A DNA stretch of 35,836 nucleotides from the IMG/VR virus record IMGVR_UViG_3300021964_000217, positions 1 to 35,836 of that record; one strand, 5' to 3'. The DNA comes from a virus. The notes beneath the pieces were generated by a model. That model was not told the origin of the DNA. It searched no databases and was given only the letters and a program-made list of their open reading frames with translations. The translations under genes were made by a program, and so were the position numbers. Of the stretch, positions 8,302-17,390 are shown in pieces (within the stretch, counting starts at the first letter, position 1; the number at the start of each line of letters is the position of its first letter).

Positions 8302-10892
8302 TGATCGAATGTTTGCAGCCTTGGGAATATTGCTAATACAGTTAATGGCAATGGTTGATCTTGCCTTACAAAAACAAAACCATCATTATCATAACCACCT
8401 CTAAACTCGACTTCCTTATCTCCAGTAAACATTCCTAAAGCTTCCGACATATCATCCGCTGAAGATCTAAATGGTATAAGATCTAGTTCTGCTTCTGAGC
8501 TACCCACCTTAACTCCTACTGATTTATATAATCTCAGCGTAATATTATTTATTCTTTTGTTTTTGCCTTGTGATGTGCCTTCTGTTCCGCCAGCATCTAT
8601 TCTCATAGTTTGCAATGTTGATTTATAATTAAATCCTATATGTGCTTTTTGCACTGATCTAGCCAGTGTAATACCTCCAGACGATACAGTTCTGTCTGGA
8701 TGTGTTGCGCCATCACCCAGGACAACAATCTTTTCACCTTCTAAATGTGTTAAACCAGATATAGATGTTGCTGCTGTGCCGCTATATGTTAGGCCGCAAT
8801 CGACAAAGTAAGCATCTTTTATATCTGTACCAAACTCATAATTACTTAAATATTCTATATACCTTACAGTTGATCCATTCACAGTTCTCTTTACAATCAT
8901 ATAAAGATCATCTTCATCAGCTGTGCCAGGTATTGTCGCAATAGATTCAACAACCGCATTACCCTGGTTTGTTGTTGTAAGCCTGGTCGGATCGCTAGTT
9001 TCTATTGTCGTATAGCCAGTTGTTTCTGGATCAGTTTCTGTTATTGTAATTACGTTTGCTGCTGGATTAGCCACAGTAAAATCTGAATGTGCATTTATCC
9101 TGGTAAATATATTATCTGCTGTTGTGTTGTTATCTGTATGCGGTCTAAAACCAAATGTTGTATCTGTAGGATCTGAAGCACCAGCAGCTTCACTTACAAA
9201 TGTTATTGTTTCTCCATCTGTCTTAGTAATCTTTATTGTTGTACCTACAGCTATATTTGCATAGTCAGTCACAGTTATTGTTGCATCACCAAACCTACCG
9301 CCTAAAATATGCTCGTGCCAAGCAACGACTTGTTCTTCTCGTCTATATGTCATACCAACAAGAAAACCATTAGTAAGCACACACCAAATCACATTGTCTG
9401 GCTCTTGTTGCCAGGCCATTTCAACAATACCAGTTTCAGTAATATGTTCTGCAAGTATCGTTAAATCTGGCGCATTATAACTATCGGTATCAAAGTTAAA
9501 TACTAATTCTCGCAACTTTCTTAAAGCTCGTTGAACGAACAATGTTACTGGTCCTACATTTATAGGCTGTATATCTGCTGTTCCATAACTCGCTTGTCGT
9601 TTTATTTGTGCATTAGTTGGACTAAGTGGTTCAGCAGATCCACTAGCAGACACAGCAAATTCACCACCACTTGTACCAACAATTAACACCCTAGATGATG
9701 CTAAATATCTTATGACGTTTACCTGGCTAGATCCTATCGTATAACTCAAAGCATCCGCAGCATTAGTTCCATCTGCAAAATCTTCAAAATCACCAGCCAC
9801 AGAAAAGAATACTGTTTGTGGTTGTGTTGTTGTTCCAGCAAACACTAGGCGTTCTTCATAAAAACTCACACACGCTGGAAAACCAGTTGTTACAGAAAAA
9901 GCTCCTAAACTAAAATCATCATCTGCTTCTAATACACCAGCAACAGTAATTGTAGCGCCAGCTGCTTCATCAACAACATCTACTGAAGGTGCAAATAACA
10001 TTGTATCGTCTGTTACCTGGACAAGTAATGCAGAACTATTATTGTTTGCAGGCGTACTAGCGCCAGTAATAACAACCTTTTGCCCTACCTTAAAACCTTC
10101 TTTTACAAAGTTTGCAGCACTATCAACTATTCTATCATTATGTTCTAGTCCAGTAGCGCTTGGATCTCCTTCAGCAAAACTTAATGTCGTTGCCGTCATA
10201 CTCGGCATCAATTCAGTTCTGCCAGCTGTATTTTCTTGGACAGCCGCAGTCACAGTTGTTGCATTAGTAAATGCAGTAATCTTTGCAAAACCATCATGTA
10301 GCTTAATTAATCTGCCAACATCTGTTGAAGCAAACAAATCAGCACTAGCTGTAATTGTTACACTTCCAGTTCTGCCATTAGCCGTTAATGTTGTTGCTGT
10401 CGTATTAGGATCTTGCATAGGACCACGCCTAAAATCTACAGCTGTAAATGTCCAGGCTGTGTGGCTTGTCCTTGTTATCTTATAAACTGGATGTGATGGA
10501 TGCACTAGGTACATAACATCTGCGCTTTGTGTAAACTTTATTTGTGCGACTTCAGCTGAAGTGTAAACAGTTACGACTTCAACAGCTGATCCGCCACTTG
10601 TTACAGTTCCACCATCTTTGTGTATTCTAAAATATAAATTGCCAAACTCAAGTATGTAAGCTTGTTCAACATTAAATTCAAAAGGTATCAATCTTGTTGC
10701 ATTAGCACTGGCTTTTACAGTGTTTACATAAATTGTACCTGGCCTTCGGCTTGCGCCACCATGAGGATGCACTGTAAAATTTTGCATGGTTTTAGAACCA
10801 TTAAAATACTTACTTATATCAGTGCGACCATCTAGCCTTGGCGATAGCTCACCAGCTGTAAAGTTATTTAAGGTTGGTGAAGCCTTGGCCAT
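8298..10892 (-). CDS. Tail tube protein B / nozzle (864 aa)
   Basis: The N-terminus (LNNFTAGELSPRLDGR, then MQNFTVHPHGGASRRPGT) is the signature of podovirus tail nozzle proteins of the gp12 or stabilisation type. The body is beta-rich with a Thr/Ala-rich insertion (about residues 160-320), consistent with propeller and knob domains. At 864 aa it is somewhat longer than T7 gp12 (794 aa). Its start abuts the stop of the tail tube A gene, sharing one base. The protein forms the distal tail tube to which fibres attach. Confidence 0.85.
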   Translation of the reverse strand: MAKASPTLNNFTAGELSPRLDGRTDISKYFNGSKTMQNFTVHPHGGASRRPGTIYVNTVKASANATRLIPFEFNVEQAYILEFGNLYFRIHKDGGTVTSGGSAVEVVTVYTSAEVAQIKFTQSADVMYLVHPSHPVYKITRTSHTAWTFTAVDFRRGPMQDPNTTATTLTANGRTGSVTITASADLFASTDVGRLIKLHDGFAKITAFTNATTVTAAVQENTAGRTELMPSMTATTLSFAEGDPSATGLEHNDRIVDSAANFVKEGFKVGQKVVITGASTPANNNSSALLVQVTDDTMLFAPSVDVVDEAAGATITVAGVLEADDDFSLGAFSVTTGFPACVSFYEERLVFAGTTTQPQTVFFSVAGDFEDFADGTNAADALSYTIGSSQVNVIRYLASSRVLIVGTSGGEFAVSASGSAEPLSPTNAQIKRQASYGTADIQPINVGPVTLFVQRALRKLRELVFNFDTDSYNAPDLTILAEHITETGIVEMAWQQEPDNVIWCVLTNGFLVGMTYRREEQVVAWHEHILGGRFGDATITVTDYANIAVGTTIKITKTDGETITFVSEAAGASDPTDTTFGFRPHTDNNTTADNIFTRINAHSDFTVANPAANVITITETDPETTGYTTIETSDPTRLTTTNQGNAVVESIATIPGTADEDDLYMIVKRTVNGSTVRYIEYLSNYEFGTDIKDAYFVDCGLTYSGTAATSISGLTHLEGEKIVVLGDGATHPDRTVSSGGITLARSVQKAHIGFNYKSTLQTMRIDAGGTEGTSQGKNKRINNITLRLYKSVGVKVGSSEAELDLIPFRSSADDMSEALGMFTGDKEVEFRGGYDNDGFVFVRQDQPLPLTVLAIFPRLQTFDQ

Positions 10893-11482
10893 TACAACCT
10901 CGCATTAATAAATGTATTAGCAGCTAATACTTCACTATCAGTTATGCTTGCAGTATTTATGGTGTTACCTTCTGTTGCATCTACAAACCTAGCTTCAGTT
11001 AGTTTGTTTCTATAAAGATCATACATTGCTGCTGTTAATGTAGTGCTGCCTATCAAAGCATAAGCTATATCAGCAGCTATAGCCGCTTCAATCGTGTTAA
11101 TTAATAATTGATCGTATTCATTAGGATCTAATTTTCTTGCAACATAAACAAGATCTACTGAGCTTTCGTCAGTCAAAAGTTTACGCCCTTCAATTTCAAA
11201 TTTTATTTCTGGATCTGAAAGTTTCAAAACTCGCAAACAAAATGGATCTGTCGGTAAAGTGAATTGTTTTGAATATGTAAAACTTGGTGCTTCAGAGTCA
11301 GCCGCTAAAGTCTGTCTTGCTATTAAACAGTTCCAAGGATGCGCTCTAAAAACACTATCCCTTACAGATGCGTATCTTTGATTACATATTCTGCCAGCCT
11401 TACTATCTTCATTCAAAGCAAGGATAGTAGATGCACCAATCATATTTAATGCTGAGTTACATATATCAACCGCAGAAGCCAT
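10892..11482 (-). CDS. Tail tube protein A / gatekeeper (196 aa)
   Basis: The N-terminus SAVDICNSALNMIGASTI, followed by YASVRDSVFRAHPWNCLIARQ, is the conserved beginning of T7 gp11-type adaptor proteins (Cys-Asn near the start, RD near residue 40, then PW). The length equals that of T7 gp11 (196 aa). It joins portal to tail nozzle in the virion. The gene starts just downstream of an intrinsic terminator that follows the capsid and cement genes, so its expression is probably lower than theirs. Confidence 0.85.
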   Translation of the reverse strand: MASAVDICNSALNMIGASTILALNEDSKAGRICNQRYASVRDSVFRAHPWNCLIARQTLAADSEAPSFTYSKQFTLPTDPFCLRVLKLSDPEIKFEIEGRKLLTDESSVDLVYVARKLDPNEYDQLLINTIEAAIAADIAYALIGSTTLTAAMYDLYRNKLTEARFVDATEGNTINTASITDSEVLAANTFINARL

Positions 11483-11495
11483 TATTAATTCCTAT

Positions 11496-11526
11496 AAAAA
11501 AGGACAGCGCATTGCTACGCTGTCCT
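11496..11526 (-). terminator. Intrinsic terminator after capsid/cement genes
   Basis: On the minus strand a 9-bp perfect stem (arms 11501-11509 and 11518-11526, AGGACAGCG and CGCTGTCCT on the plus strand) with an 8-base loop is followed at once by a run of U residues (plus-strand A run from 11496). It lies between the cement gene and tail tube A. A partial terminator just after the capsid gene is also found in T7, where it raises capsid expression over the tail genes. Confidence 0.8.
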
Positions 11527-11532
11527 GGTTGT

Positions 11533-12009
11533 TTAATTTATAACGTATTCAATAATGAATGACATTGTACCAGCAGTACCACCAGTTGCATTAAATGTAG
11601 CTGCAACGTAGTAATGACCGCCTGGATCTGAGGAATCACCAGCTATAGTGTAAACCTCTTGACCAGCAGTATTAATATCTGCCGCTTCAAATCTTACATC
11701 TGTCATAGCAGCTGCATCAGCAACGGAGCTTGCAAAGCAATCTTCGTCTTTAACAACACCATCGCTAGTGTATAAACCTACATTAAAAGTACAGCTGCCA
11801 CCTAAAGTGTCGCTGCCTACCTTTAATGAGCTTATTCTAGCGTTAGTTGGTATTGGAGCTAACATAACAATATCATTGTCTGTGCTATCTCCAGCCGCTA
11901 ATTCGATAGTGCCTTGAGCAATTCTAGTTGTTCCAGTTAACAAACCAGCATCACTCATTGTGTATGTAGCTTCAAAATTGGCTACGAGATCAGAATTTTT
12001 TGTAGTCAT
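11533..12009 (-). CDS. Putative capsid cement / decoration protein (158 aa)
   Basis: A small beta-rich protein coded directly after the major capsid gene, with 14 bases between them. It has many Thr, Ser, Ala and Gly residues, alternating hydrophobic strands (ARISSLKVGSDTLGG, GHYYVAATFNATGGTAGT) and no helix-rich region, as expected for a beta-sandwich. In BPP-1 the neighbour of the capsid gene, Bbp16, is a cement protein of similar size; I base the call on this synteny and fold type and have no specific motif. It is read before the terminator at 11496-11526, so it should be made at capsid-like levels. Confidence 0.6.
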   Translation of the reverse strand: MTTKNSDLVANFEATYTMSDAGLLTGTTRIAQGTIELAAGDSTDNDIVMLAPIPTNARISSLKVGSDTLGGSCTFNVGLYTSDGVVKDEDCFASSVADAAAMTDVRFEAADINTAGQEVYTIAGDSSDPGGHYYVAATFNATGGTAGTMSFIIEYVIN

Positions 12010-12023
12010 TTTCTATCTCCCAA

Positions 12024-12887
12024 TTAAGCTGATTCATCACAAAGGATAGAAACCACTTTAGCTTCTTCCATTCGTGTTGCACCAAAAGTTGAACAATAAA
12101 AGACTTGAGTTGAGTAGGACTTGTCTGCTCTCTCATCAATCTTCGCCATTACGTCTTTTCCAACAGCCATTTTGATTCCATCTTCAGCCCATGCAAAACA
12201 AGTTCTGATGCTGGAAGCCACAGCTAGCCTAGTAGACATTATGAATTTAAAACCCATAAATGTATCGACTTCACCAGCAACAAGCGCTTTCACAGTATTA
12301 AAATCGCTTGATGTTATTTGTGTCGTACCAAGTAGTGCTTCAACTTGAGCTGGAGCTACCGCAATGTATCTTGGAATAGACGGATCAACAGAACCTTCAT
12401 CCAAAATTTTCTTTGCATTGATTAGCTTTGCTATAGTTAAATCAGCTGATCCATGAGCAATAATATTACCAGCAAGCATTGAAGTATCAGTGCTTCCGCT
12501 TGATCCAGTTTTTGCTGTACCAGTTGCGGCAGTAATGATTGCATCATCCATTGATCTTCCCATTGCCGCAGCAGCTGCTTGAGCATAGGTTGATGTAGGA
12601 TCAATTAACATTCTTATTTTGTCAGCATCATCAATAAGATCCGCCCACTCATAAGAATCCATAGTTACCATTCGTCTTGAATGAGGTGTATCAAGGATCT
12701 GTGTATCTTGATGCCTTGATGTTCTTTTGACCGCAGCGGTTGCACCTACCTGGTCAAAAAAGGCTTTCTCACCAGTTACAGCTTCCTCGGACACAGAACC
12801 ACGAAGCAAAGAACCTCTTTGCTGCGATAATAACTGTACGTTAGAACTAAACTGATTAACGAAAGCGGTAGTGATTTGTGAACTCAT
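12024..12887 (-). CDS. Major capsid protein (287 aa, HK97-type fold expected)
   Basis: The gene follows the scaffold and one small gene, and precedes the cement gene and a strong terminator. Features typical of podovirus capsid proteins are a helical N-arm (ITTAFVNQFSSNVQLLSQQR), EEAVTGEKAFFDQVG, SRHQDTQILDTPHSRRMVTM, a long helix with AQAAAAAMGRSMDDAIITAA and a C-terminal YSTQVFYCSTFGATRMEEAKVVSI strand set. The protein is short for the fold but has the expected N-arm, E-loop and spine order. I think it is closest to the BPP-1 (Bbp17) group, though this needs a structural comparison. Confidence 0.82.
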   Translation of the reverse strand: MSSQITTAFVNQFSSNVQLLSQQRGSLLRGSVSEEAVTGEKAFFDQVGATAAVKRTSRHQDTQILDTPHSRRMVTMDSYEWADLIDDADKIRMLIDPTSTYAQAAAAAMGRSMDDAIITAATGTAKTGSSGSTDTSMLAGNIIAHGSADLTIAKLINAKKILDEGSVDPSIPRYIAVAPAQVEALLGTTQITSSDFNTVKALVAGEVDTFMGFKFIMSTRLAVASSIRTCFAWAEDGIKMAVGKDVMAKIDERADKSYSTQVFYCSTFGATRMEEAKVVSILCDESA

Positions 12888-12949
12888 TTCACTTTCTCCG
12901 TTAGTTTAAGATTAAAATTAAAACGCTACCTGGGGAATCCAGACGTAAG

Positions 12950-13147
12950 TTATTTATTGTTGCGAGGGCCTTTGCTTATCTCGACTATTTTGCTAGTGTT
13001 TTTTTTTGAAGGGCCATTAGGCTTGTCTCCTTTATCACACCATTGCAAATACTTGTCAGCTCTATCTAGTGGATCATCTATAATCCTACCAGATCCAGTT
13101 TCGAGTACCATTCTCAAAACCTCTAGCCTAAATTCTCTTTCATCCAT
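12950..13147 (-). CDS. Small protein between scaffold and capsid (65 aa), unknown
   Basis: A 65-aa charged protein with helical N-terminus (EREFRLEVLRMVLETG) and a Lys/Gly/Pro-rich, probably disordered tail. Its ATG overlaps the scaffold stop. The same-strand position between scaffold and capsid genes supports it as a real morphogenesis gene. I recognise no family. A shadow frame on the plus strand is less plausible because the whole region is read leftwards. Confidence 0.6.
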   Translation of the reverse strand: MDEREFRLEVLRMVLETGSGRIIDDPLDRADKYLQWCDKGDKPNGPSKKNTSKIVEISKGPRNNK

Positions 13148-13983
13148 TATACCATCTCCCTATATCTCATAGCTTCATCAACGTAAAAACTATGCTGTGG
13201 ATGTTTTGCATCCCAGTAAGGTGAGCTTGGTTGTGTAAGTTCAGCCAGCTTTTCAGAAGCTTCATTAGGTGATAATCCGCCAGTTGTTTTAACACCAGCC
13301 AGTGTATCTTCACCCATTTTTTCTTTCATATACTGTCCTATATTAACCATTGTCTTAATAATTGCTGGATGATCCCCTAGTTTCATACCATTACTAAGTG
13401 TTAAATCTTCAAATTCTTCTACTGGAATAGCGCTAAAATTATCTAAAACGCCTTTTCCTACAGCCATTCTATCGTCAAATGCCTGGCCATATTCTTTTTT
13501 CAAATCTAAAGCCACCTGGTTTATTTGATCTTCAGTAACATTTGCTGATTGTTGGACCTGGTTTCCATTAAATTCATTATATTTATTTAACAAATTCTGT
13601 GCTTGGTGAGGTAACAATCCTACTTCATGCGCTGTTTTCTTGAACCAATTTACCATATCAGCGTTTTCTGATTGGCCATCTGGTAATTTATTTTCTAATT
13701 GGTAATCTTCAGCACTTGCTGGCCTACCAACTTTGTCATAAAAACTGTTCCAATCGTCTGATGTAGCAAATTTACCAGGCTTTACAACCTTATCTGCACC
13801 TATCATAGACTGTGCATTAACATAAGACTTAGCTAGTGATCCTACATCCTGGATAGTTTCTAATGATTTATGACTTCTAATATCTTCTGGAATTTCTGAG
13901 CGCCAATCATTCTGTACTGGCTGCGCAGACGGAGCTTGTCCAGCATCTACTGGAGCTTCCGCTACCTGGGCTTCTTCACTCAT
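13147..13983 (-). CDS. Scaffolding protein (278 aa)
   Basis: This is an acidic protein with an Ala/Pro/Gln-rich disordered start (AQVAEAPVDAGQAPSAQPVQ) and then DWRSEIPEDIRSHKSLETI, which recurs in phage scaffold proteins. Long helical segments follow, including FDDRMAVGKGVLDNFSAI, and the C-terminus has a short helix ending YRE-type. It lies just upstream of the capsid gene, the usual scaffold place. It should guide procapsid assembly and then leave. Confidence 0.75.
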   Translation of the reverse strand: MSEEAQVAEAPVDAGQAPSAQPVQNDWRSEIPEDIRSHKSLETIQDVGSLAKSYVNAQSMIGADKVVKPGKFATSDDWNSFYDKVGRPASAEDYQLENKLPDGQSENADMVNWFKKTAHEVGLLPHQAQNLLNKYNEFNGNQVQQSANVTEDQINQVALDLKKEYGQAFDDRMAVGKGVLDNFSAIPVEEFEDLTLSNGMKLGDHPAIIKTMVNIGQYMKEKMGEDTLAGVKTTGGLSPNEASEKLAELTQPSSPYWDAKHPQHSFYVDEAMRYREMV

Positions 13984-14201
13984 GTTTCTACTATGTCCTC
14001 TCTAGTTTTTGGTTCTTGCAGCATTGATAATAAAAATAAGACTACAGTTCGCTGCCCTTCTCTGTAGGCTGTTTCGTTAGGATCTTGTGAAAATGTAGAT
14101 CCATTAATGTGATACCTGGATTGCAAATCTTTCATTACAATCTGGCCATCTTTAGTATTTAAAAGTGTCTTGTAAGCTAGCCTAAGATCTTGAATATTCA
14201 T
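13980..14201 (-). CDS. Bbp19-like small structural protein (73 aa)
   Basis: A short helical protein: IQDLRLAYKTLLNTKDGQIVMKDLQSRYH, then SQDPNETAYREGQRTVVLFL. This pattern, a helix with a DG turn followed by an EGQR(T/N)V helix, is that of the Bbp19-like phage family found between portal and capsid genes. It overlaps portal by one base and scaffold by 4 bases. Role unknown, probably in head assembly. Confidence 0.65.
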   Translation of the reverse strand: MNIQDLRLAYKTLLNTKDGQIVMKDLQSRYHINGSTFSQDPNETAYREGQRTVVLFLLSMLQEPKTREDIVET

Positions 14202-15826
14202 TAAACAACACCTAAACCTTGTGCCGCTTTAAGCGCTGGAGCTGCATTACCAGCTGCTTCTGCTACTTGTTGAGCTTGTTGTAATTCTCTTTGCTGCGCT
14301 TGTCTTTCAGCTCGTTGTTCACGAATGGCTGCAACTTCTTCATCGCCTCTAACAGCTGTTGCTGGCACTGATAAAGCTCGTATCATATGTTTAGTTAATC
14401 CATCACTATCAACAAAATCCATGATACCTCTGTCGATTTGCATAATAGGACCTAATAACTCAAACAATCTTATTGCAGATTGTACATCACCCATGCGCTG
14501 TGCTTTAGCTAATGGACTTACATACTCTATGTTTATGTCATTATTCTGTATAAATTCTGGCGCAGTTCTAAATAATTGTTTCCTTGCTAAAATATTATAT
14601 GTTCGAGTTATAAGCGGCTGTAGTAATTCAGCTTGCAATCTTCCCAATACTGGCCCAAGTAGTCTCATCTTTTCTTCAGTACGCTGGACAACTTCTGTTG
14701 CTGTCATCTGTGGCCCTTGGCCCAAGATTAACTGGTCAACGTAGAAAGCTGATTGGATAGCTTTTCTACGTTGTTCTTCCATGTTTAAACCTAATGGATT
14801 ATTTGCGCCTATGTTTAGCGGCTCTATTCTATCCCTTGATCCAGATCTATAAAAATTAAGGCCGCCAGGTACAGTTCTTATAGGGAGTATAAAACCATCA
14901 TCTGGAACAAGTAGTGGAGGATCAACTTGTTTTTGGGCGGCCCTAATTGTTACTTCAGACATTTTATTAAGCATTTTTATGTCTGCTAAAGCGGTCATGG
15001 CTGGGGATCGACCATAACCAATTTCATAACTAGCTTTTAAATATCTTGGCGCAAGATATGGAAACTCATCAAAACCGCTTTCTGATAAAACTTTTTTTTC
15101 TTCAGCATCGTAATACACAGAAGCAAATGGTTTGTTTACAGAATCCAACCTAGTAACGTCTATATCATCCCTCGGATAAACTGCATGGACTAATTCAATC
15201 AAAGAATAAGGATCTTGTTCGCTTTGTTTTACAACTTTTTGTGGTACAAGTTCAGCTCCAAAACGATTGATGGCTGCTCGCATAGGCATTTTGAATTTAC
15301 GAAATACTGTATCAACACGGCCATATTCATTTTCTGAAACATAACACTCACCAATATGCCTGGTACTAAATCTTAAAGAACTTGGTGTAGGTTCGTCATC
15401 GCCTTCGACAAACATGATGCCAGTACCAAAAGTGATTAGATCATGGTATAATTCGTGTATTTGTTCTTGAAAATTAGAGCTGGCAAACTCTTGATACATA
15501 ACATCTTCAACACTCTCCAGCCATTCTTTAGCTTCGTCATTGCCGTCTAATATTAAATCACCAAACCTAAGACTAAACCATTTAGTGCTAGGGTTAGTAA
15601 GCATCCCATGTAATGAAGCCGACATAAGTTCTGCCGCATGAATTGCTGTACCATCAAAAATAAGTTCAGATCTTTTGTCACCAGGAGATCTAACTTTATT
15701 AATATCTGCTTTTCTTGGAACAACAAAATCTGCTATTTCTTGCCAATGCGATTCCCAAGTAACTCTTTGTGCAGCTAAACTACCAAATCGTTCATTAAGT
15801 ATTCTCGCTAAATCATCTGAAGCCAT
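14201..15826 (-). CDS. Portal (head-tail connector) protein (541 aa)
   Basis: The N-terminus (RILNERFGSLAAQRVTWESHWQEIADFVVPR) and the ASLHGMLTNPSTKWFSLRF segment are those of the podovirus head-tail connector family (T7 gp8 type). The length of 541 aa matches T7 gp8 (536 aa). Residues about 300-370 carry the wing/stem region (LPIRTVPGGLNFYRSGSRD), and the C-terminus has an Ala/Gln-rich helix, as in the crown of other portals. A dodecameric ring at the DNA entry vertex is expected, working with TerL and tail tube A. Confidence 0.9.
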   Translation of the reverse strand: MASDDLARILNERFGSLAAQRVTWESHWQEIADFVVPRKADINKVRSPGDKRSELIFDGTAIHAAELMSASLHGMLTNPSTKWFSLRFGDLILDGNDEAKEWLESVEDVMYQEFASSNFQEQIHELYHDLITFGTGIMFVEGDDEPTPSSLRFSTRHIGECYVSENEYGRVDTVFRKFKMPMRAAINRFGAELVPQKVVKQSEQDPYSLIELVHAVYPRDDIDVTRLDSVNKPFASVYYDAEEKKVLSESGFDEFPYLAPRYLKASYEIGYGRSPAMTALADIKMLNKMSEVTIRAAQKQVDPPLLVPDDGFILPIRTVPGGLNFYRSGSRDRIEPLNIGANNPLGLNMEEQRRKAIQSAFYVDQLILGQGPQMTATEVVQRTEEKMRLLGPVLGRLQAELLQPLITRTYNILARKQLFRTAPEFIQNNDINIEYVSPLAKAQRMGDVQSAIRLFELLGPIMQIDRGIMDFVDSDGLTKHMIRALSVPATAVRGDEEVAAIREQRAERQAQQRELQQAQQVAEAAGNAAPALKAAQGLGVV

Positions 15827-16954
15827 TTATAATCCTAATAAAGTTTTTCTGCGGATAGGCGCACCGCCTACAATACCTTGAGCTGAAGTTAATATTGTGC
15901 CTTTTGATCGACCACGCTTACGCTCTTCTTCTTCTTCTTCGTCATCACCAGCTCTAACAACATCCCTGGGATTTGCAGATCCAGTTGTATTGTCTGCTGG
16001 CGGATCTGTTACAGTATCGCCTGGCGGATCGTAAACATTATCATCACCGCCTAAATTATCATCACCACCATCATTGTCATCTGGTGTTGTGCCGATATCC
16101 ATACCGCCGCCACCGCCACCAGGATCACCACCTGGCTCGCCACCAATATCCATGCCGCCATCGCCGCCACCTGGATTGCCACCAGGACCAGGATCATCTG
16201 GTACTGGATCATCGTCTATATCAACACCGCCATCTGGTTCATCTGGTTCTGTAGCTGGATCATCACCAACTATAGATTCATCGTCACCTATGCCTTCATC
16301 TTGGTCAGTTCCATCGTCTGGTGTGTCTGATCCTGGTTGCCCAGTATCTGGACTTCCAACATCTGATCCACCGCCGCCTTCTTCTGAGCTTCCATCTCCA
16401 GGACCATCGTCTGGGCCTACACCTGGATCATCTTCATTGCTTGGATCGTCACCAACTACCGAGTCATCTTCTTCTGCGCCATCACCAGGATCTGGATCAC
16501 CACTATCATCACCAGGACCATCGCCAGGACCATCACCTGGTCCTACACCTGGATCATCCTCATTACTAGGATCATCGCCTACAGTTGAATCATCTTCTTC
16601 AGCACCATCGCCTGGATCTGGATCATTTCCGTCATCATTACCGCTGTCATCATCACCTGGGCCTGGATCTGGACTGCTTGGTGGTTCTGGATTATAGCCT
16701 GGATCTTCTTCTGGTGGATTATAGCCTGGATCATCGCCACCGCTATCATCGCCTGGCCCATCTCCAGGACCTACGCCTGGATCGCCAGGTCCGCTAGGAT
16801 CATCACCAACTGTTGAATCATCATCATTTCCATCATCTCCAGGGCCATCACCTGGTCCTACACCAGGATCACCAGGTCCGCTGGGATCATCACCGACATT
16901 AGAGTCATCATCGCCGCCATCATCGCCACCATCATCGCCGCCATCATCACCCAT
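15827..16954 (-). CDS. Acidic Gly/Asp/Pro repeat protein with conserved C-terminal tail (375 aa)
   Basis: I place the start at the ATG at 16954 (MGDDGGDDGG), 17 bases after the acyltransferase stop; an upstream ATG at 17050 would overlap that gene by 80 bases. Residues 1 to about 330 are low complexity, almost only Gly, Asp, Pro, Ser and Glu, with at least five copies of an S-x-VGDDP unit. A short Asp/Glu-rich stretch and an Arg/Lys patch follow, ending SKGTILTSAQGIVGG and KTLLGL. The same tail type ends the polyproline protein two genes upstream. The protein must be disordered and very acidic and may bind calcium. It is coded directly before portal. It could be a virion or head-assembly protein; function unknown. 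Confidence 0.75.
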   Translation of the reverse strand: MGDDGGDDGGDDGGDDDSNVGDDPSGPGDPGVGPGDGPGDDGNDDDSTVGDDPSGPGDPGVGPGDGPGDDSGGDDPGYNPPEEDPGYNPEPPSSPDPGPGDDDSGNDDGNDPDPGDGAEEDDSTVGDDPSNEDDPGVGPGDGPGDGPGDDSGDPDPGDGAEEDDSVVGDDPSNEDDPGVGPDDGPGDGSSEEGGGGSDVGSPDTGQPGSDTPDDGTDQDEGIGDDESIVGDDPATEPDEPDGGVDIDDDPVPDDPGPGGNPGGGDGGMDIGGEPGGDPGGGGGGMDIGTTPDDNDGGDDNLGGDDNVYDPPGDTVTDPPADNTTGSANPRDVVRAGDDEEEEEERKRGRSKGTILTSAQGIVGGAPIRRKTLLGL

Positions 16955-16970
16955 TGAGCAGTATAAAGGA

Positions 16971-17390
16971 TTATTCCAGAAGTTTATTTGGTCCAATAAG
17001 CCCTTTTTTCTGTTTAGTAGGTCTATACCAATATCCAGTTTCAATTCCATGTTCCTTATTAAAATACTGCACAGTGTCTTTCACAATAAATGAGACATGA
17101 CCAAAGGGAGCGACAAACTCAGCCAGCCATAAATTTTTACCAGATTGCCAGTATTCAGACTGCATAGTTGCGCCGTCTAATAATTTATCCAGCACTTCAT
17201 CAGACACAAAGGCGTAAGAACAAAAACCCACAAGCTTTTGTTTTTTATTACGCCAGTACCTATATTGTTTTAGTTTTAATGGTGTATCAAAGCTCTTAAT
17301 CAATAAATTGAATCTAAGTGGCCTATGAAACTTACTATGCTTAACAAGCTCCATAACCTCACCAAAATTAGGACTTCTTCGTTGCACCAC
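16971..17390 (-). CDS. HlyC-like (RTX toxin-activating) lysine acyltransferase (139 aa)
   Basis: Several stretches match the HlyC family, which transfers a fatty acyl group from acyl carrier protein to lysines of RTX toxins. FGEVMELVKHSKFHR fits the HlyC segment around its catalytic His (here His22); LVGFCSYAFVSDEV fits the central strand; YWQSGKNLWLAEFVAPFG fits the W-SG--W----APFG signature. The second catalytic position, Asp92 in HlyC, is Glu91 here. The GTG start at 17390 is chosen because it keeps the segment before His22 and overlaps the previous gene by 23 bases; ATG at 17354 is the alternative. Flanked by two low-complexity genes whose products share a C-terminal lysine-bearing tail. 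No toxin gene is seen, so I infer a phage protein as substrate. Confidence 0.75.
   Translation of the reverse strand: MVQRRSPNFGEVMELVKHSKFHRPLRFNLLIKSFDTPLKLKQYRYWRNKKQKLVGFCSYAFVSDEVLDKLLDGATMQSEYWQSGKNLWLAEFVAPFGHVSFIVKDTVQYFNKEHGIETGYWYRPTKQKKGLIGPNKLLE

Noticed and set aside
16074-16697. Plus-strand frame of 207 aa rich in Pro and Ser
   Set aside because: It is the antisense of the Gly/Asp/Pro repeat gene; no ribosome site, and composition follows from the opposite strand.
15827-17050. RTX toxin gene as partner of the HlyC-like enzyme
   Set aside because: The Gly/Asp-rich protein lacks the GGxGxDxxx nonapeptide, a pore-forming region and a type I secretion signal, so I do not call it a toxin.
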